NCBI GenBank assembly: GCA_021821085.1
Contig: JAKACV010000003.1
Span: forward strand, 43,551-107,550
Length of the DNA stretch: 64,000 nucleotides
Direction: 5' to 3'
DNA from: Bacillota bacterium
Lineage (GTDB): Bacteria > Bacillota > Bacilli > Alicyclobacillales > SLC66
A program made the position numbers and the translations under genes. Below, in pieces: positions 1-9,729 of this stretch; the first letter of the stretch is position 1, and the number at the start of each line of letters is the position of its first letter. The notes under the pieces were generated by a model. That model saw only the letters and a program-made list of their open reading frames with translations. It was not told the DNA's origin and did not search any database.

Positions 1-518
1 ATACGGCCAAGTGTTAGTCCACACCGACCGAGTCCCATCACTACACAAGTCGATCCATGTAGAGTAATATCGGTTCTTTCCATTGCCATCGCGATGGCCC
101 CTTCTGCAGTGGGTATCGAATTTAAGATAGCCACTTCATCAAGTTCCATCAACCGAATCAAATTAAGACCGTGTTTGCGCGCCATTGTCTGTAACGCTGG
201 CCTAGCGATTCCAGAAAAAACCGGGGCCTTTTTTTCAATCGCAGCAAAGTGTTCATCTGACAATCGTAAGGGGGCAGCAGCGAATGCCGCATCAACGCGC
301 CCTTCTTCATCCATTCCCGCAATCGGAAGGACGATCACGTCAAAATTCGCTAACGCTGCGGGAGTTAACTCGACCTTATGCATGTCAGGGAAAGAAAGCG
401 ACAAACGATCAAAGCCAAACAGATAGGTCGACGCATCCAAGTCGCTCATATAACGAACGACCTCAGTGATACGCGCGTCACCTCCGATAAACGCCATCTT
501 GATCCCCGTCAACATCAT
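1..518 (-). CDS. dpaA: Dipicolinate synthase subunit A (SpoVFA/DpaA), N-terminal part; 3' end lies outside the window
   Basis: Own minus-strand translation: M(M)LTGIKMAFIGGDARITEVVRYMSDLDASTYLFGFD... open to base 1; sits beside the M16 peptidase/pnp block as spoVFA does in Bacillus; AAAGGGG-type SD upstream of 518. Confidence 0.85.
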   Translation of the reverse strand, partial: MMLTGIKMAFIGGDARITEVVRYMSDLDASTYLFGFDRLSLSFPDMHKVELTPAALANFDVIVLPIAGMDEEGRVDAAFAAAPLRLSDEHFAAIEKKAPVFSGIARPALQTMARKHGLNLIRLMELDEVAILNSIPTAEGAIAMAMERTDITLHGSTCVVMGLGRCGLTLGR

Positions 519-606
519 CCCGGGTACCCCTTTCACCTCATTTTACGCCTAGCCAAGAAAATTACAAGGCGCGGGATAAATAGACAAAAGCCTACCGCGC
601 ATAAAA

Positions 607-634
607 TATCATATGCAAGGTGACAAAAAGGGGT
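607..634 (-). promoter_or_regulatory. Candidate SigK-type promoter for dpaA (AC-N17-CATATGATA)
   Basis: Minus strand reads AC CCCTTTTTGTCACCTTG CATATGATA, matching the SigK consensus AC-N16/17-CATANNNTA; upstream of dpaA. Confidence 0.5.
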
Positions 635-664
635 GAGGGATATACGTCTATCGAACGGTTCACT

Positions 665-1129
665 TTAGTCTGTAGAGCCAAATCCACCGGAACGAATTCC
701 TGGTTCAGAACCACTGGCGTGTTCGGCATCCGCCTGTAGAAATTTAGTAAAGATCCCTTGCGCAATCCGTTCGCCTCTCAGTAGTTGCACAAGTTGATCG
801 CTCGCGTTGAAAAGAGGAACAAAAATATGACCGTTATTCGCCAGATTATCATAATAATCTGCATCTATCACACCAACACCGTTTGCAAGCAGCAACCGAT
901 ATTTTAGCGCAAGACTGCTTCGCGCATAAACTAAAAGACATTCATCCGGCAATAAGCGTACACGTACCCCAGTCGGAACCAAAACGATATTGTACGGCGC
1001 AATGCTCACGTCGCTGCTCGCTAGTAAATCATATCCTGCGGCATTTGCCGTTTGTCTACGTGGTAGAGATAATCCAACATGATCAATCGAAGGTACCCAT
1101 TCAAAGCCTCTCAACACAAATTCACACAT
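665..1129 (-). CDS. dut: dUTP diphosphatase (deoxyuridine 5'-triphosphate nucleotidohydrolase)
   Basis: ORF 154 aa with trimeric dUTPase motifs (AGYDL, YARSSLALK, GVIDADYYDN, RIAQGIF, RSGGFGSTD). Confidence 0.92.
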   Translation of the reverse strand: MCEFVLRGFEWVPSIDHVGLSLPRRQTANAAGYDLLASSDVSIAPYNIVLVPTGVRVRLLPDECLLVYARSSLALKYRLLLANGVGVIDADYYDNLANNGHIFVPLFNASDQLVQLLRGERIAQGIFTKFLQADAEHASGSEPGIRSGGFGSTD

Positions 1130-1135
1130 CCATTC

Positions 1136-2404
1136 CTACAGTTCAACAGGATACTCCTCAGGTCCAAGCGCCACTAATGAGAAGGGTCCCGCGAGAATGG
1201 ATCTGGCCGTCTCATGCAATTCATCTAACGTAATGGCATCAAGATCAGTCAAAATCTCCTCGACATCGACCTGACGTCCGAGCAAAAGTTCATTTCTCCC
1301 CAGGCGATTCATGCGACTCGACGTACTCTCTAAACTCAGCAGCAATGAGCCTTTCAACTGATTCTTCGCTTTTACCAACTCTTGTTGATTCAATCCATGA
1401 ACGACACATGAGTTGAATTGTTCTAAAACGAGTTCTAAAACACTCTGCGCCTTGACCGGAGAAGCGCCAAAATACACGGTGAATAGACCGGTGTCGCGAA
1501 ATGCACTGTGATACGAGAAGACATTGTAGGCCATGCCGCGTTCTTCACGAATCTCTTGAAATAACCGAGAACTTGAACTCGCTCCAAGAATGTTATTTAA
1601 CAGCAGTAAGGCGTCATTTTGCTTGGCGTCATACGCAAATCCGTGCGCTGCTAAACAAACGTGGGTTTGCTCAATCTCCTTGCCATGAAATGTACTTTCA
1701 CTGCAAAATTGCGGAATAACATTTCCATCTTGTCGTAAGGAGCGAACAGTTCCACCAAAGAGTTGCTCTAGAATGTTGAGGATCACTACATGATCAACAT
1801 GCCCAGAAATAGAAATCACCATATTTTCAGATGTATAGCGCTGCCCGACATAATCAAATAAATCTTTTTGCGTTAAGGTGTGCAATGTTTCTTCTGTTCC
1901 CAAAATATTCATATTAAGAGGGTGCCCACGATACGCCTGTTCAATAATGAGATCATGTACGGACTCCTCCGGACTATCTTCATACATCTTAATTTCTTCA
2001 ATGACTACTTCCTTTTCACGCTCTAATTCATCCGTATCAAATGTGGAGTCGAATAACATTTCAGCAAGTGTGATAAGCGCAAGAGTTGCATGTTCATCTA
2101 GAACCTTCGCATGGTAACATGTATATTCTTTTGTGGTATAAGCGTTTACCTGACCACCAATATGATCAAAAACCTCCGCCAATTGACGGGCGGAGTGCTC
2201 TTTTGTCCCTTTGAAAAACATATGTTCGAGGAAATGCGAGATGCCAGATTGCTGATTGGGTTCATCTCGAGATCCCGTTCCAACCCATATCCCCATACTT
2301 ACAGAACGCACAAAAGGAATTTCTTCAACAAGAACACGAAGACCATTTTTCAATGTATGACGAAAAACCAAGGGAAGCCTCCTCACCAAATGAGCACCAT
2401 GCAT
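1136..2404 (-). CDS. mlpA: M16 family zinc metallopeptidase (MlpA/YmxG-like)
   Basis: 422 aa ORF with HFLEHMFFKGT (HxxEH) inverzincin motif; synteny with pnp. Confidence 0.88.
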   Translation of the reverse strand: MHGAHLVRRLPLVFRHTLKNGLRVLVEEIPFVRSVSMGIWVGTGSRDEPNQQSGISHFLEHMFFKGTKEHSARQLAEVFDHIGGQVNAYTTKEYTCYHAKVLDEHATLALITLAEMLFDSTFDTDELEREKEVVIEEIKMYEDSPEESVHDLIIEQAYRGHPLNMNILGTEETLHTLTQKDLFDYVGQRYTSENMVISISGHVDHVVILNILEQLFGGTVRSLRQDGNVIPQFCSESTFHGKEIEQTHVCLAAHGFAYDAKQNDALLLLNNILGASSSSRLFQEIREERGMAYNVFSYHSAFRDTGLFTVYFGASPVKAQSVLELVLEQFNSCVVHGLNQQELVKAKNQLKGSLLLSLESTSSRMNRLGRNELLLGRQVDVEEILTDLDAITLDELHETARSILAGPFSLVALGPEEYPVEL

Positions 2405-2473
2405 ATATTCGTAATTTCCACTATATCAGAATGCAGATTGCAAACTCAAATAAAGACGACAATTTGCTACTAT

Positions 2474-3541
2474 TTATCGCTTTGACGCACTGTGCATCGC
2501 TTGTAACGCCTCCGTCAAGGTCTGCGGGACCGACCGCACAGGGCTTAGAAGACTTGATACCGTCACTAACTGGTAGCCATCTTGTTTAAGCGTCCCAATA
2601 AGCTCTGGCAGTGCTTCAACAGTTGGCGCAGTGGGATGCATGAGAACAAGCGCACCTGGAGTTCGCTTTTTCACAATGCGAGAAACAATGACAGATGGAC
2701 TTGGTTTTCTCCAATCAATGGTATCTAATGTCCATAAAATTGTTTTCATTTTCATTCCTGCAGCGACTTGCACGACCAAATTGTTAAAATCGCCTGCAGG
2801 TGGCGCAAATAACGTAACACGTGTTCCGGTCGCTCCATATATCGCTTGATTTGTTTTACTCAGTTGTGTAATCATTTGACTGCGTGTTAACCGACTCATC
2901 ATTGGATGATTATAGGCATGACTTCCAATCTCCATACCGGCTGTTACGATTGATTTCGCAACTTCTGGATTCTTCTTCGTCCATGAACCATCCAAGAAAA
3001 AAGTAGCCTGTACATGATTTTGTTTCAATATCGAAAGAATTTTAGAAATGTATTCTGTACCCCATGCGACATTAATCATCAAAGACATTTGCCGTTTTTG
3101 TGGGTTACCGCGATAAATTGGTTCCGCGACAAACTCATTCATCTGTAAACTTGGTGGAATTTGCTGAAATAGAAGCGGCACTCGTGTTGGATTTTTCCGA
3201 GCGGCCTGCAGTGTAGCATTCATGTCCAAGCGAACCCCATTTAGGCCAGGAATCAACTTCCATACAGAGTCTACTCGCGGGTTGATCGGTTGTGTGTGAT
3301 AGTACTCTGCAACTCGAGTGAGTGTTTGGGGTAGTGTCGATGTGTATTCGGTCGAATTGGCTGTTCCCGTCATGACCGCAGTTGATAATTCCGGAAAAAC
3401 CTCATCAACAGAACCTGCGGCCGGTTGCAATTGTACAGCAGCTAATGCACAGGCGATACATGCGGCAATAATTGTCACTTCTTTCGACAATAGCATCACA
3501 TGCCAGCGATTTCGTTTTCTAAACATAATCTCGTCCTCCAT
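2474..3541 (-). CDS. Polysaccharide deacetylase family protein (YlxY-like)
   Basis: 355 aa, N-terminal hydrophobic segment and NodB domain-like motifs (TFFLDGSW, EIGSHAYNHPMMSRLT, FAPPAGDFN); located next to pnp as ylxY. Confidence 0.85.
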   Translation of the reverse strand: MEDEIMFRKRNRWHVMLLSKEVTIIAACIACALAAVQLQPAAGSVDEVFPELSTAVMTGTANSTEYTSTLPQTLTRVAEYYHTQPINPRVDSVWKLIPGLNGVRLDMNATLQAARKNPTRVPLLFQQIPPSLQMNEFVAEPIYRGNPQKRQMSLMINVAWGTEYISKILSILKQNHVQATFFLDGSWTKKNPEVAKSIVTAGMEIGSHAYNHPMMSRLTRSQMITQLSKTNQAIYGATGTRVTLFAPPAGDFNNLVVQVAAGMKMKTILWTLDTIDWRKPSPSVIVSRIVKKRTPGALVLMHPTAPTVEALPELIGTLKQDGYQLVTVSSLLSPVRSVPQTLTEALQAMHSASKR

Positions 3542-3613
3542 CCATTCGGAAAATGATCACGCTCTTCACAGATCACTCTTCATGGACAGAATATGCCCTT
3601 GTCCGCATAAATA

Positions 3614-3643
3614 ATACAAAAAGCAGCCATCCTTAGGCTGCTT
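3614..3643 (-). terminator. Intrinsic terminator downstream of pnp
   Basis: Minus strand AGCAGCCTAAGGATGGCTGCTTTTTG. Confidence 0.8.
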
Positions 3644-3658
3644 CCTTTGTTACTCTGG

Positions 3659-5899
3659 TTAAAAAGAACTGTTTGGCGGCTTACGATCATCTGCGCCCCG
3701 GCCTCGTGATGGACCACCTGAACCACCCCTGCGTTCGCCGAAGCGATTGCCCTCGCCACCTCGAGAATTCGAAGGGCGTTTATCATTTTCAGAACGTGGA
3801 GGCAAGTCTACAATCGGCACCCCTTGATCGCGTAACACTTCGCGATGTGATAAATTAATACGTCCTTGCCCATCAATCTCTGTAACCTTTACGCGAAGAA
3901 TATCGCCCACTTTTACGACATCCTCCGATTTTCTCACACGATCAGCAGCGAGTTGTGATACATGCACGAGACCTTCTTTACCTGGCAAAATCTCTACGAA
4001 AGCGCCGTAACTTTCTACTCTCATCACTTTTCCATCGTAGGTTTCACCGACTTCGACATCACGGACAATCCCTTCGATAATACTCTTAGCGCGTTCCCCA
4101 GCAGTGGCATCTGTTGTCGAAATAAAGATCCGTCCATCTTGTTCAATGTCAATCTTCACACCCGTGTCTTCAATAATCTTATTGATGACCCGACCACCAG
4201 GACCAATGACTTCGCGTATTTTATCTGAACTAATTCGCATCGTAATAATACGTGGAGCGAATCGCGATAATTCACTACGCGGTTGGTTCAACACAGACAA
4301 CATTTTATCGAGAATAAACATACGACCAGCGTGTGCCTTTTGCAGGGCGGTTTGGAGAATATTGCGATCAATACCACTGATTTTAATATCCATCTGCAGA
4401 GCCGTAACTCCAACCGCTGTTCCCGCTACTTTAAAATCCATATCGCCAAGATGATCTTCCATGCCTTGAATATCTGTTAGCACGGCGACTTGATCACCTT
4501 CTTTTACAAGTCCCATTGCAACGCCTGCAACAGGCGCTTTAATAGGTACCCCCGCATCCATCAGTGCCAATACAGAGGCACAAATCGACGCCTGAGAAGA
4601 GGATCCATTTGATTCGAGCACTTCTGAAACCAGACGGATCGTGTATGGAAACGTATCTTCTGAAGGTACAATCGGTTCAAGCGCACGTTCACCAAGTGCA
4701 CCATGCCCAATGTCCCTTCTGCTTGGTGGACGAAGCGGTCTCGCTTCACCCGTAGAGAATGGCGGAAAATTGTAATGATGCATGAACCGCTTACTTTCTT
4801 CCATGCCAAGTCCATCCAAAATTTGAACGTCACCAAGAGCTCCTAATGTACAGATAGACAACGCTTGCGTCTGTCCTCGTGTAAACAGTCCAGACCCATG
4901 TGTACGAGGCAGCACTCCCGCATCTACAGAGATAGGGCGAATTTCATCTAGAGCTCGTCCATCTGGACGCATTCCATCTACGACAATCGCTTGTCGTACA
5001 ATTTCCTTCACAATATCGTGCAGTGCTTCTGAAATATCATCCGAATGATCTGGAAAACGGTCTGCAAGTGCCAACTGCGTTTCTTTAACCACAGCATCAA
5101 TGGCTTCCTGTCTGCCGTGTTTCTCTGCCGTATAGGTTGCCTCGCGTAACTTTTCAATCGCATACTCACGTACGTGTGATTCAATAGCGTCGTCAATTTT
5201 ATGTAACGTTATCGCCATCTTAGGCTTTGCTGCTTCTCGCGCGAATTCATCAATCCCTGCAATAATTCGACGAATTTCCTCATGACCAAACATAATGGCT
5301 TCTAACATTTGATCTTCAGGAATTTCTTTTGCACCTGCTTCAACCATCATGATCGCATCACGGGTACCTGCCACAACTAAATGCAGATCACTCTGATCTG
5401 CCTGCGCAGCCGTAGGATTAATCACGAACTGACCGCCCACGCGTCCGACTACAACTCCTGCAATAGGACCGTTAAAAGGCACATCGGAAACAGTTAGCGC
5501 AGCCGAAACGCCAATCATTCCGGCGATTTCTGGAGCACAATCTTGATCGACCGAGAGTACCATAATAACAACTTGAACGTCATTTCGAAAGCCGTCAGCA
5601 AACAGGGGACGAATCGGGCGATCAATCAGACGGCTAGCAAGAATAGCCTTTTCACTCGGACGTCCTTCACGTTTAATAAATCCGCCTGGTATTTTCCCAA
5701 CTGCATACAGTCTCTCTTCGTAATTTACAGTAAGCGGGAAAAAATCGAGCGGGGAAGGCTCTTTCGATGCAGTCACTGTTGCAAGCACGACCGTTTCACC
5801 ATACTGAACAAGAACAGCGCCACTGGCCTGTTTGGCCAATCGTCCAGTCTCAAAACTTAACTGTCGACCGCCAACTGAGATTGTATGTTGATAGATCAC
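3659..5899 (-). CDS. pnp: Polyribonucleotide nucleotidyltransferase (PNPase)
   Basis: 746 aa ORF with two RNase PH-like domains, KH ([29 protein letters not shown]) and S1 domains. Confidence 0.98.
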   Translation of the reverse strand: MIYQHTISVGGRQLSFETGRLAKQASGAVLVQYGETVVLATVTASKEPSPLDFFPLTVNYEERLYAVGKIPGGFIKREGRPSEKAILASRLIDRPIRPLFADGFRNDVQVVIMVLSVDQDCAPEIAGMIGVSAALTVSDVPFNGPIAGVVVGRVGGQFVINPTAAQADQSDLHLVVAGTRDAIMMVEAGAKEIPEDQMLEAIMFGHEEIRRIIAGIDEFAREAAKPKMAITLHKIDDAIESHVREYAIEKLREATYTAEKHGRQEAIDAVVKETQLALADRFPDHSDDISEALHDIVKEIVRQAIVVDGMRPDGRALDEIRPISVDAGVLPRTHGSGLFTRGQTQALSICTLGALGDVQILDGLGMEESKRFMHHYNFPPFSTGEARPLRPPSRRDIGHGALGERALEPIVPSEDTFPYTIRLVSEVLESNGSSSQASICASVLALMDAGVPIKAPVAGVAMGLVKEGDQVAVLTDIQGMEDHLGDMDFKVAGTAVGVTALQMDIKISGIDRNILQTALQKAHAGRMFILDKMLSVLNQPRSELSRFAPRIITMRISSDKIREVIGPGGRVINKIIEDTGVKIDIEQDGRIFISTTDATAGERAKSIIEGIVRDVEVGETYDGKVMRVESYGAFVEILPGKEGLVHVSQLAADRVRKSEDVVKVGDILRVKVTEIDGQGRINLSHREVLRDQGVPIVDLPPRSENDKRPSNSRGGEGNRFGERRGGSGGPSRGRGADDRKPPNSSF

Positions 5900-6002
5900 C
5901 TTGTAAACCCCCTCTCAAAGATCACTTTTTATTATGTATGGTCTGTTATGACATAAGGCCCTCTTCACAACCCGACCTAAATCTGAACAGTCCAGAAGCA
6001 AA

Positions 6003-6029
6003 GGAGAAGCGGGAAAGCCCCGCTCCTCC
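6003..6029 (-). terminator. Terminator hairpin after rpsO
   Basis: GGAGAAGCGGG aaagc CCCGCTCCTCC inverted repeat immediately downstream of the rpsO stop, then TTTGCTTCT on the minus strand. Confidence 0.65.
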
Positions 6030-6035
6030 TAGCTT

Positions 6036-6305
6036 CTAGTGACGTAATCCAAGCCGTGTGATAAGCGCGCGATAGCGATTAATATCGTTTTCTCGCAAAT
6101 ACCTCAGTAAATGTGCACGCTTATAAACCATCTTAAATAGCCCGCGTCGCGAATGATGATCTTTCTTATGCGTGCGAAAATGTTCATTTAAGTAGTTAAT
6201 GCGTTCTGTGAGAAGCGCCACCTGCACTTCAGGGGATCCTGTATCCCCCTCGTGAACTGCAAAAGCTTGAATAATTTCTGCTTTACGTTCTTGCCCTAAT
6301 GCCAT
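6036..6305 (-). CDS. rpsO: 30S ribosomal protein S15
   Basis: [60 protein letters not shown]...; internal start chosen over the longer ORF. Confidence 0.97.
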   Translation of the reverse strand: MALGQERKAEIIQAFAVHEGDTGSPEVQVALLTERINYLNEHFRTHKKDHHSRRGLFKMVYKRAHLLRYLRENDINRYRALITRLGLRH

Positions 6306-6454
6306 CAATGTCCCTCCATCACTTTGTGCGATCACTCGCAGCACAGTATGCGGCGGAGCACCGTCATACCGAGCTACAGTTACAGGCAAAAATACCATAC
6401 CGCACTTACTTTAGATATCGTACCGCAAGATCTTATGATCAGTATGGCACAATC

Positions 6455-6482
6455 ATTATAAGTATACACACCTTAGCAACAA
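6455..6482 (-). promoter_or_regulatory. SigA-type promoter of rpsO (TTGTTG-N16-TATAAT)
   Basis: Minus strand TTGTTG CTAAGGTGTGTATACT TATAAT, 150 nt leader to rpsO. Confidence 0.6.
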
Positions 6483-6504
6483 GAGTAAAGAATTGCCTGC
6501 TGTA

Positions 6505-7452
6505 TTATTGTATGGGTGAGATCCACGTCGCCGCAATTTCCACGTCCAGTAAAAGCCTATGCTGCAGCGCAGAAAGGTCAGGAAAGCGTTGTTCGCCACG
6601 GATATAATGTAAAATATCGACAATCATTTCAGAGCCATACAAATCGCCCGTAAAGGAAAGAACATGCACCTCAATGGTCAGTTCACCTTCCTTATAAAAT
6701 GTTGGACGTCTGCCTACATTCATTACAGCACGTTTTCGTTCATTGTCAATCCAGACATCAACCACATACACGCCAAGTGCTGGTAACACATAATTTTCGG
6801 TCAAACAAAGATTTGCCGTAGGAAACCCAATCGCACGTCCTCTCTGATCACCTTGAATCACGTGACCACGTATGCGATACGGACGACCTAAAAAGCCCAT
6901 CACCTGATCAATACGGCCATCAGCTAATTCTTTTCGTATCATCGAGCTACTGACAGGAATACCGTCAAAGTCAACTGCCTGCACTACATCAACACCCACA
7001 TGATATTCCTCGCCGATCAATCTCAAATCATCCGGAGTGTACCGACCCTGTTTACCAAAGCGAAAATCATATCCGACTACGAGATGTCGTGCGCCTAGTG
7101 GAAGGAGATATTGTAGTACAAACTCCTTTGCGGTCTGCTGCTGGAAATCTCGATTAAATCGCGCCGCAAATATAGTCTCCACACCAAGTGCACGTGCAAC
7201 TTTCGCCCGTTCCTGCAATGGTGTAAGAACTCGTGCATACGCTGCATCCCCTGTAAGTACGAAACGGGGATGAGGATCAAAGGTAAAAAGTGATGAACTC
7301 AATTTCAGAGTCCGTGCAACTTCGACCGCACGGTGAATGACTGCCTGATGAGCGATGTGGATTCCATCAAATTTACCTATGGCAATTATTCTCTGCGATT
7401 TCTCGGTAGCAATGGGTGGCCTATGCAATTGAATGAGGATCGGTGCAGTCAT
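6505..7452 (-). CDS. ribF: Bifunctional riboflavin kinase/FAD synthetase
   Basis: 315 aa, IAIGKFDGIHIAHQAVI nucleotidyltransferase motif and C-terminal flavokinase domain (GFPTANL). Confidence 0.95.
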   Translation of the reverse strand: MTAPILIQLHRPPIATEKSQRIIAIGKFDGIHIAHQAVIHRAVEVARTLKLSSSLFTFDPHPRFVLTGDAAYARVLTPLQERAKVARALGVETIFAARFNRDFQQQTAKEFVLQYLLPLGARHLVVGYDFRFGKQGRYTPDDLRLIGEEYHVGVDVVQAVDFDGIPVSSSMIRKELADGRIDQVMGFLGRPYRIRGHVIQGDQRGRAIGFPTANLCLTENYVLPALGVYVVDVWIDNERKRAVMNVGRRPTFYKEGELTIEVHVLSFTGDLYGSEMIVDILHYIRGEQRFPDLSALQHRLLLDVEIAATWISPIQ

Positions 7453-8363
7453 TCACTCATCACCTGCCACAGAACTTTTTTCGGAGATAATCTGCATCTG
7501 CCATCTTGAAAATCGGTTATTTCATAAATGGCAACGAGTTCTCCTGTCACAAGATGCACTCGAACCAAATCTTGTGGTGCCATTGCCTCACATTGATACA
7601 AAATGGATTGCCCATACAAAACATTTTGAAGCATGTCCGAATCGACATAAATCGCATGCATATGTAATATGGCATCCTCTGGGGGCAATACCGCGCTCCA
7701 TGTATGTTCTTTTATATAGTCCAAATCCCATGCTTGTCCTAGATGAAATGGACCCGATTGAGTTCGTACCAAGCGTCCCATGTGCGCTGGAATGGAAAGC
7801 GCCTCACCCAGATCATGGCACAAAGTGCGAATATAAGTACCCTTGCTACAGCGCACGTGAAAATAAACGCGGACAATCTGCGCCACTCTCTCTATTTTGT
7901 ATATTTCAAGTGAAAAAATGACAATATCACGTGCTGTTAAGGTAACTTCAATTCCACTGCGCGCCAGTTCATATGCGCGTTTCCCCTGCACCTTAATCGC
8001 AGAATACGCAGGCGGAATTTGAGTGACAGGGCCAACGAATCGCATAAAAGTGTCTCGAATCTGCTGCTCACTCACGCCAGACGCATCAGCTGTGGCGAGC
8101 ACTTTCCCGCTTGCATCTTGAGTATCCGTTGCGCTGCCTAATACTAATGTGGCATCATACCTTTTTTCATCTGCCAATACGTACTCTGTCAAACGCGTCG
8201 CTGAGCCGATAAAAACAGGCAGAACACCCGTTACGTCAGGATCTAATGTTCCTGCATGACCAGCCTTTTTCACCCCTAGCGCGCGTTTGACACGAGTCAC
8301 CGCCTGTTGCGAAGTCATCTGTGGCGGTTTATTTAATACCACAATCCCGCTATGCATTGGCAC
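7449..8363 (-). CDS. truB: tRNA pseudouridine(55) synthase
   Basis: GIVVLNKPPQMTSQQAV..., KKAGHAGTLDPDVTGVLPVFIG catalytic motif. Confidence 0.96.
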   Translation of the reverse strand: MPMHSGIVVLNKPPQMTSQQAVTRVKRALGVKKAGHAGTLDPDVTGVLPVFIGSATRLTEYVLADEKRYDATLVLGSATDTQDASGKVLATADASGVSEQQIRDTFMRFVGPVTQIPPAYSAIKVQGKRAYELARSGIEVTLTARDIVIFSLEIYKIERVAQIVRVYFHVRCSKGTYIRTLCHDLGEALSIPAHMGRLVRTQSGPFHLGQAWDLDYIKEHTWSAVLPPEDAILHMHAIYVDSDMLQNVLYGQSILYQCEAMAPQDLVRVHLVTGELVAIYEITDFQDGRCRLSPKKVLWQVMSE

Positions 8364-9348
8364 TGTACGCTCTTTGCACGACAGCCTCTACCTTCACCAT
8401 CACCGTCTCTATAACATCCTGTAAGGATCCGGAAATTTCACAACCAGCTGCACGCACATGTCCACCTCCGCCAAACGATAATGCAATTTCAGATACATCT
8501 ACAATTTCTCGCGATCTAAGACTCACCTTTACACTTCCATCCATACGCTCTCGAAAGAGCAATCCAACTTCTACACCAACGAGTGTCCGGGGATAGGGCA
8601 ATAATACCTCTACATCTCCGTCGTGTGCGCCGGATGCTTTTAACATGGTTTGATCAATAGCAACATAAGCAATCAGACCACTCTCATGAACATGTAAAGT
8701 GGATAATCCAAGGCGCACAAGTTCAATCTGTTCACGTGTCATCGCCTCCAATACGCGATCAGCCACAACAAACGGCTCAATATCATACGACAATAAATTA
8801 GCTGCCGCAAGATGAATCTCCGGAGTCGTATTGTTGTAGTGAAATCCTCCTGTATCAAAAACAATACCCGTATACAGCACCAACGCTAGCGCACGAGTCA
8901 TCTGCAACCCATTTTCACGTATCATGCGATACAGCACCAAACACGTCGCAGCAGCCTCTGACTCCACAAGATTTAACGCTCCAAAATGATTGTTTGTCTC
9001 ATGATGATCGATATTAATCAATTGACCATCCGGAATCATCAAACGCCATGCTTCACCCATTCTCCGAACATCTGCGCAGTCCACTGAGACCGCGTACGCA
9101 AACATCTGTCCAACATCTTGCGTTTTTATAAATCGTTCTACGCCCGGCAAAAAATTATAACGCTCAGGGATTTCGTCATCATTGACAAGAACGCATGGCC
9201 GACTCCAATCATCACACAAATGAGCGACTGCCAACGCAGCACCAATCGCATCTCCATCTGGACTAATATGGCAGACGATCAAGAGAGGATCAAGCGGTTC
9301 ATGCAATGCCTCGTAAATCTCACTATATCCACTGTTATTGATCCCCAT
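8350..9348 (-). CDS. nrnA: Bifunctional oligoribonuclease/PAP phosphatase (DHH/DHHA1)
   Basis: HISPDGDAIGAALAV, NIDHHETNN (DHH) and C-terminal FGGGGHVRAAGCEI; start chosen at MGINNSGYSE. Confidence 0.92.
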   Translation of the reverse strand: MGINNSGYSEIYEALHEPLDPLLIVCHISPDGDAIGAALAVAHLCDDWSRPCVLVNDDEIPERYNFLPGVERFIKTQDVGQMFAYAVSVDCADVRRMGEAWRLMIPDGQLINIDHHETNNHFGALNLVESEAAATCLVLYRMIRENGLQMTRALALVLYTGIVFDTGGFHYNNTTPEIHLAAANLLSYDIEPFVVADRVLEAMTREQIELVRLGLSTLHVHESGLIAYVAIDQTMLKASGAHDGDVEVLLPYPRTLVGVEVGLLFRERMDGSVKVSLRSREIVDVSEIALSFGGGGHVRAAGCEISGSLQDVIETVMVKVEAVVQRAYSANA

Positions 9349-9721
9349 CGTCTCCTTCCCGCACCGCCTTTCGAGCATCATCGCGGGGGAGTATCTCATG
9401 GAGTACATGCTCAATACGTGCGCTATAATCAATCGACTGATCTAATCGAAATTGTAATTCTGGAGTCACGCGCAACCGTATCCGATTGCCGATCTCAGAT
9501 CGGATAAAGCCCCTCGCGCGCTCCAACGCATGCATAGATTCCTGCTTCTGTTCCGCACTTCCCATCACAGAAACGAATACTTTCGCGTGACCCATGTCAT
9601 TTGATAGTTCCACGTCTGTAACCGTCACAAATCCAATGCGTGGATCCTTCAAATGATGTTGCACAATGTCACTAATTTCCCTTTGCAATTGGAGCGCGAT
9701 GCGTTCCACGCGAAGTTTCAA
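9335..9721 (-). CDS. rbfA: Ribosome-binding factor A
   Basis: MKLRVERIALQLQREISDIVQHHLKDPRIGFVTVTDVELSNDMGHAKVFVSV. Confidence 0.95.
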   Translation of the reverse strand: MKLRVERIALQLQREISDIVQHHLKDPRIGFVTVTDVELSNDMGHAKVFVSVMGSAEQKQESMHALERARGFIRSEIGNRIRLRVTPELQFRLDQSIDYSARIEHVLHEILPRDDARKAVREGDDGDQ

Positions 9722-9729
9722 GATATCAC

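Noticed and set aside
94-623. Three overlapping plus-strand ORFs at the window start
   Set aside because: Antisense to the open dpaA reading frame, which gives a recognisable DpaA protein; the plus-strand products are compositionally odd with no family signal
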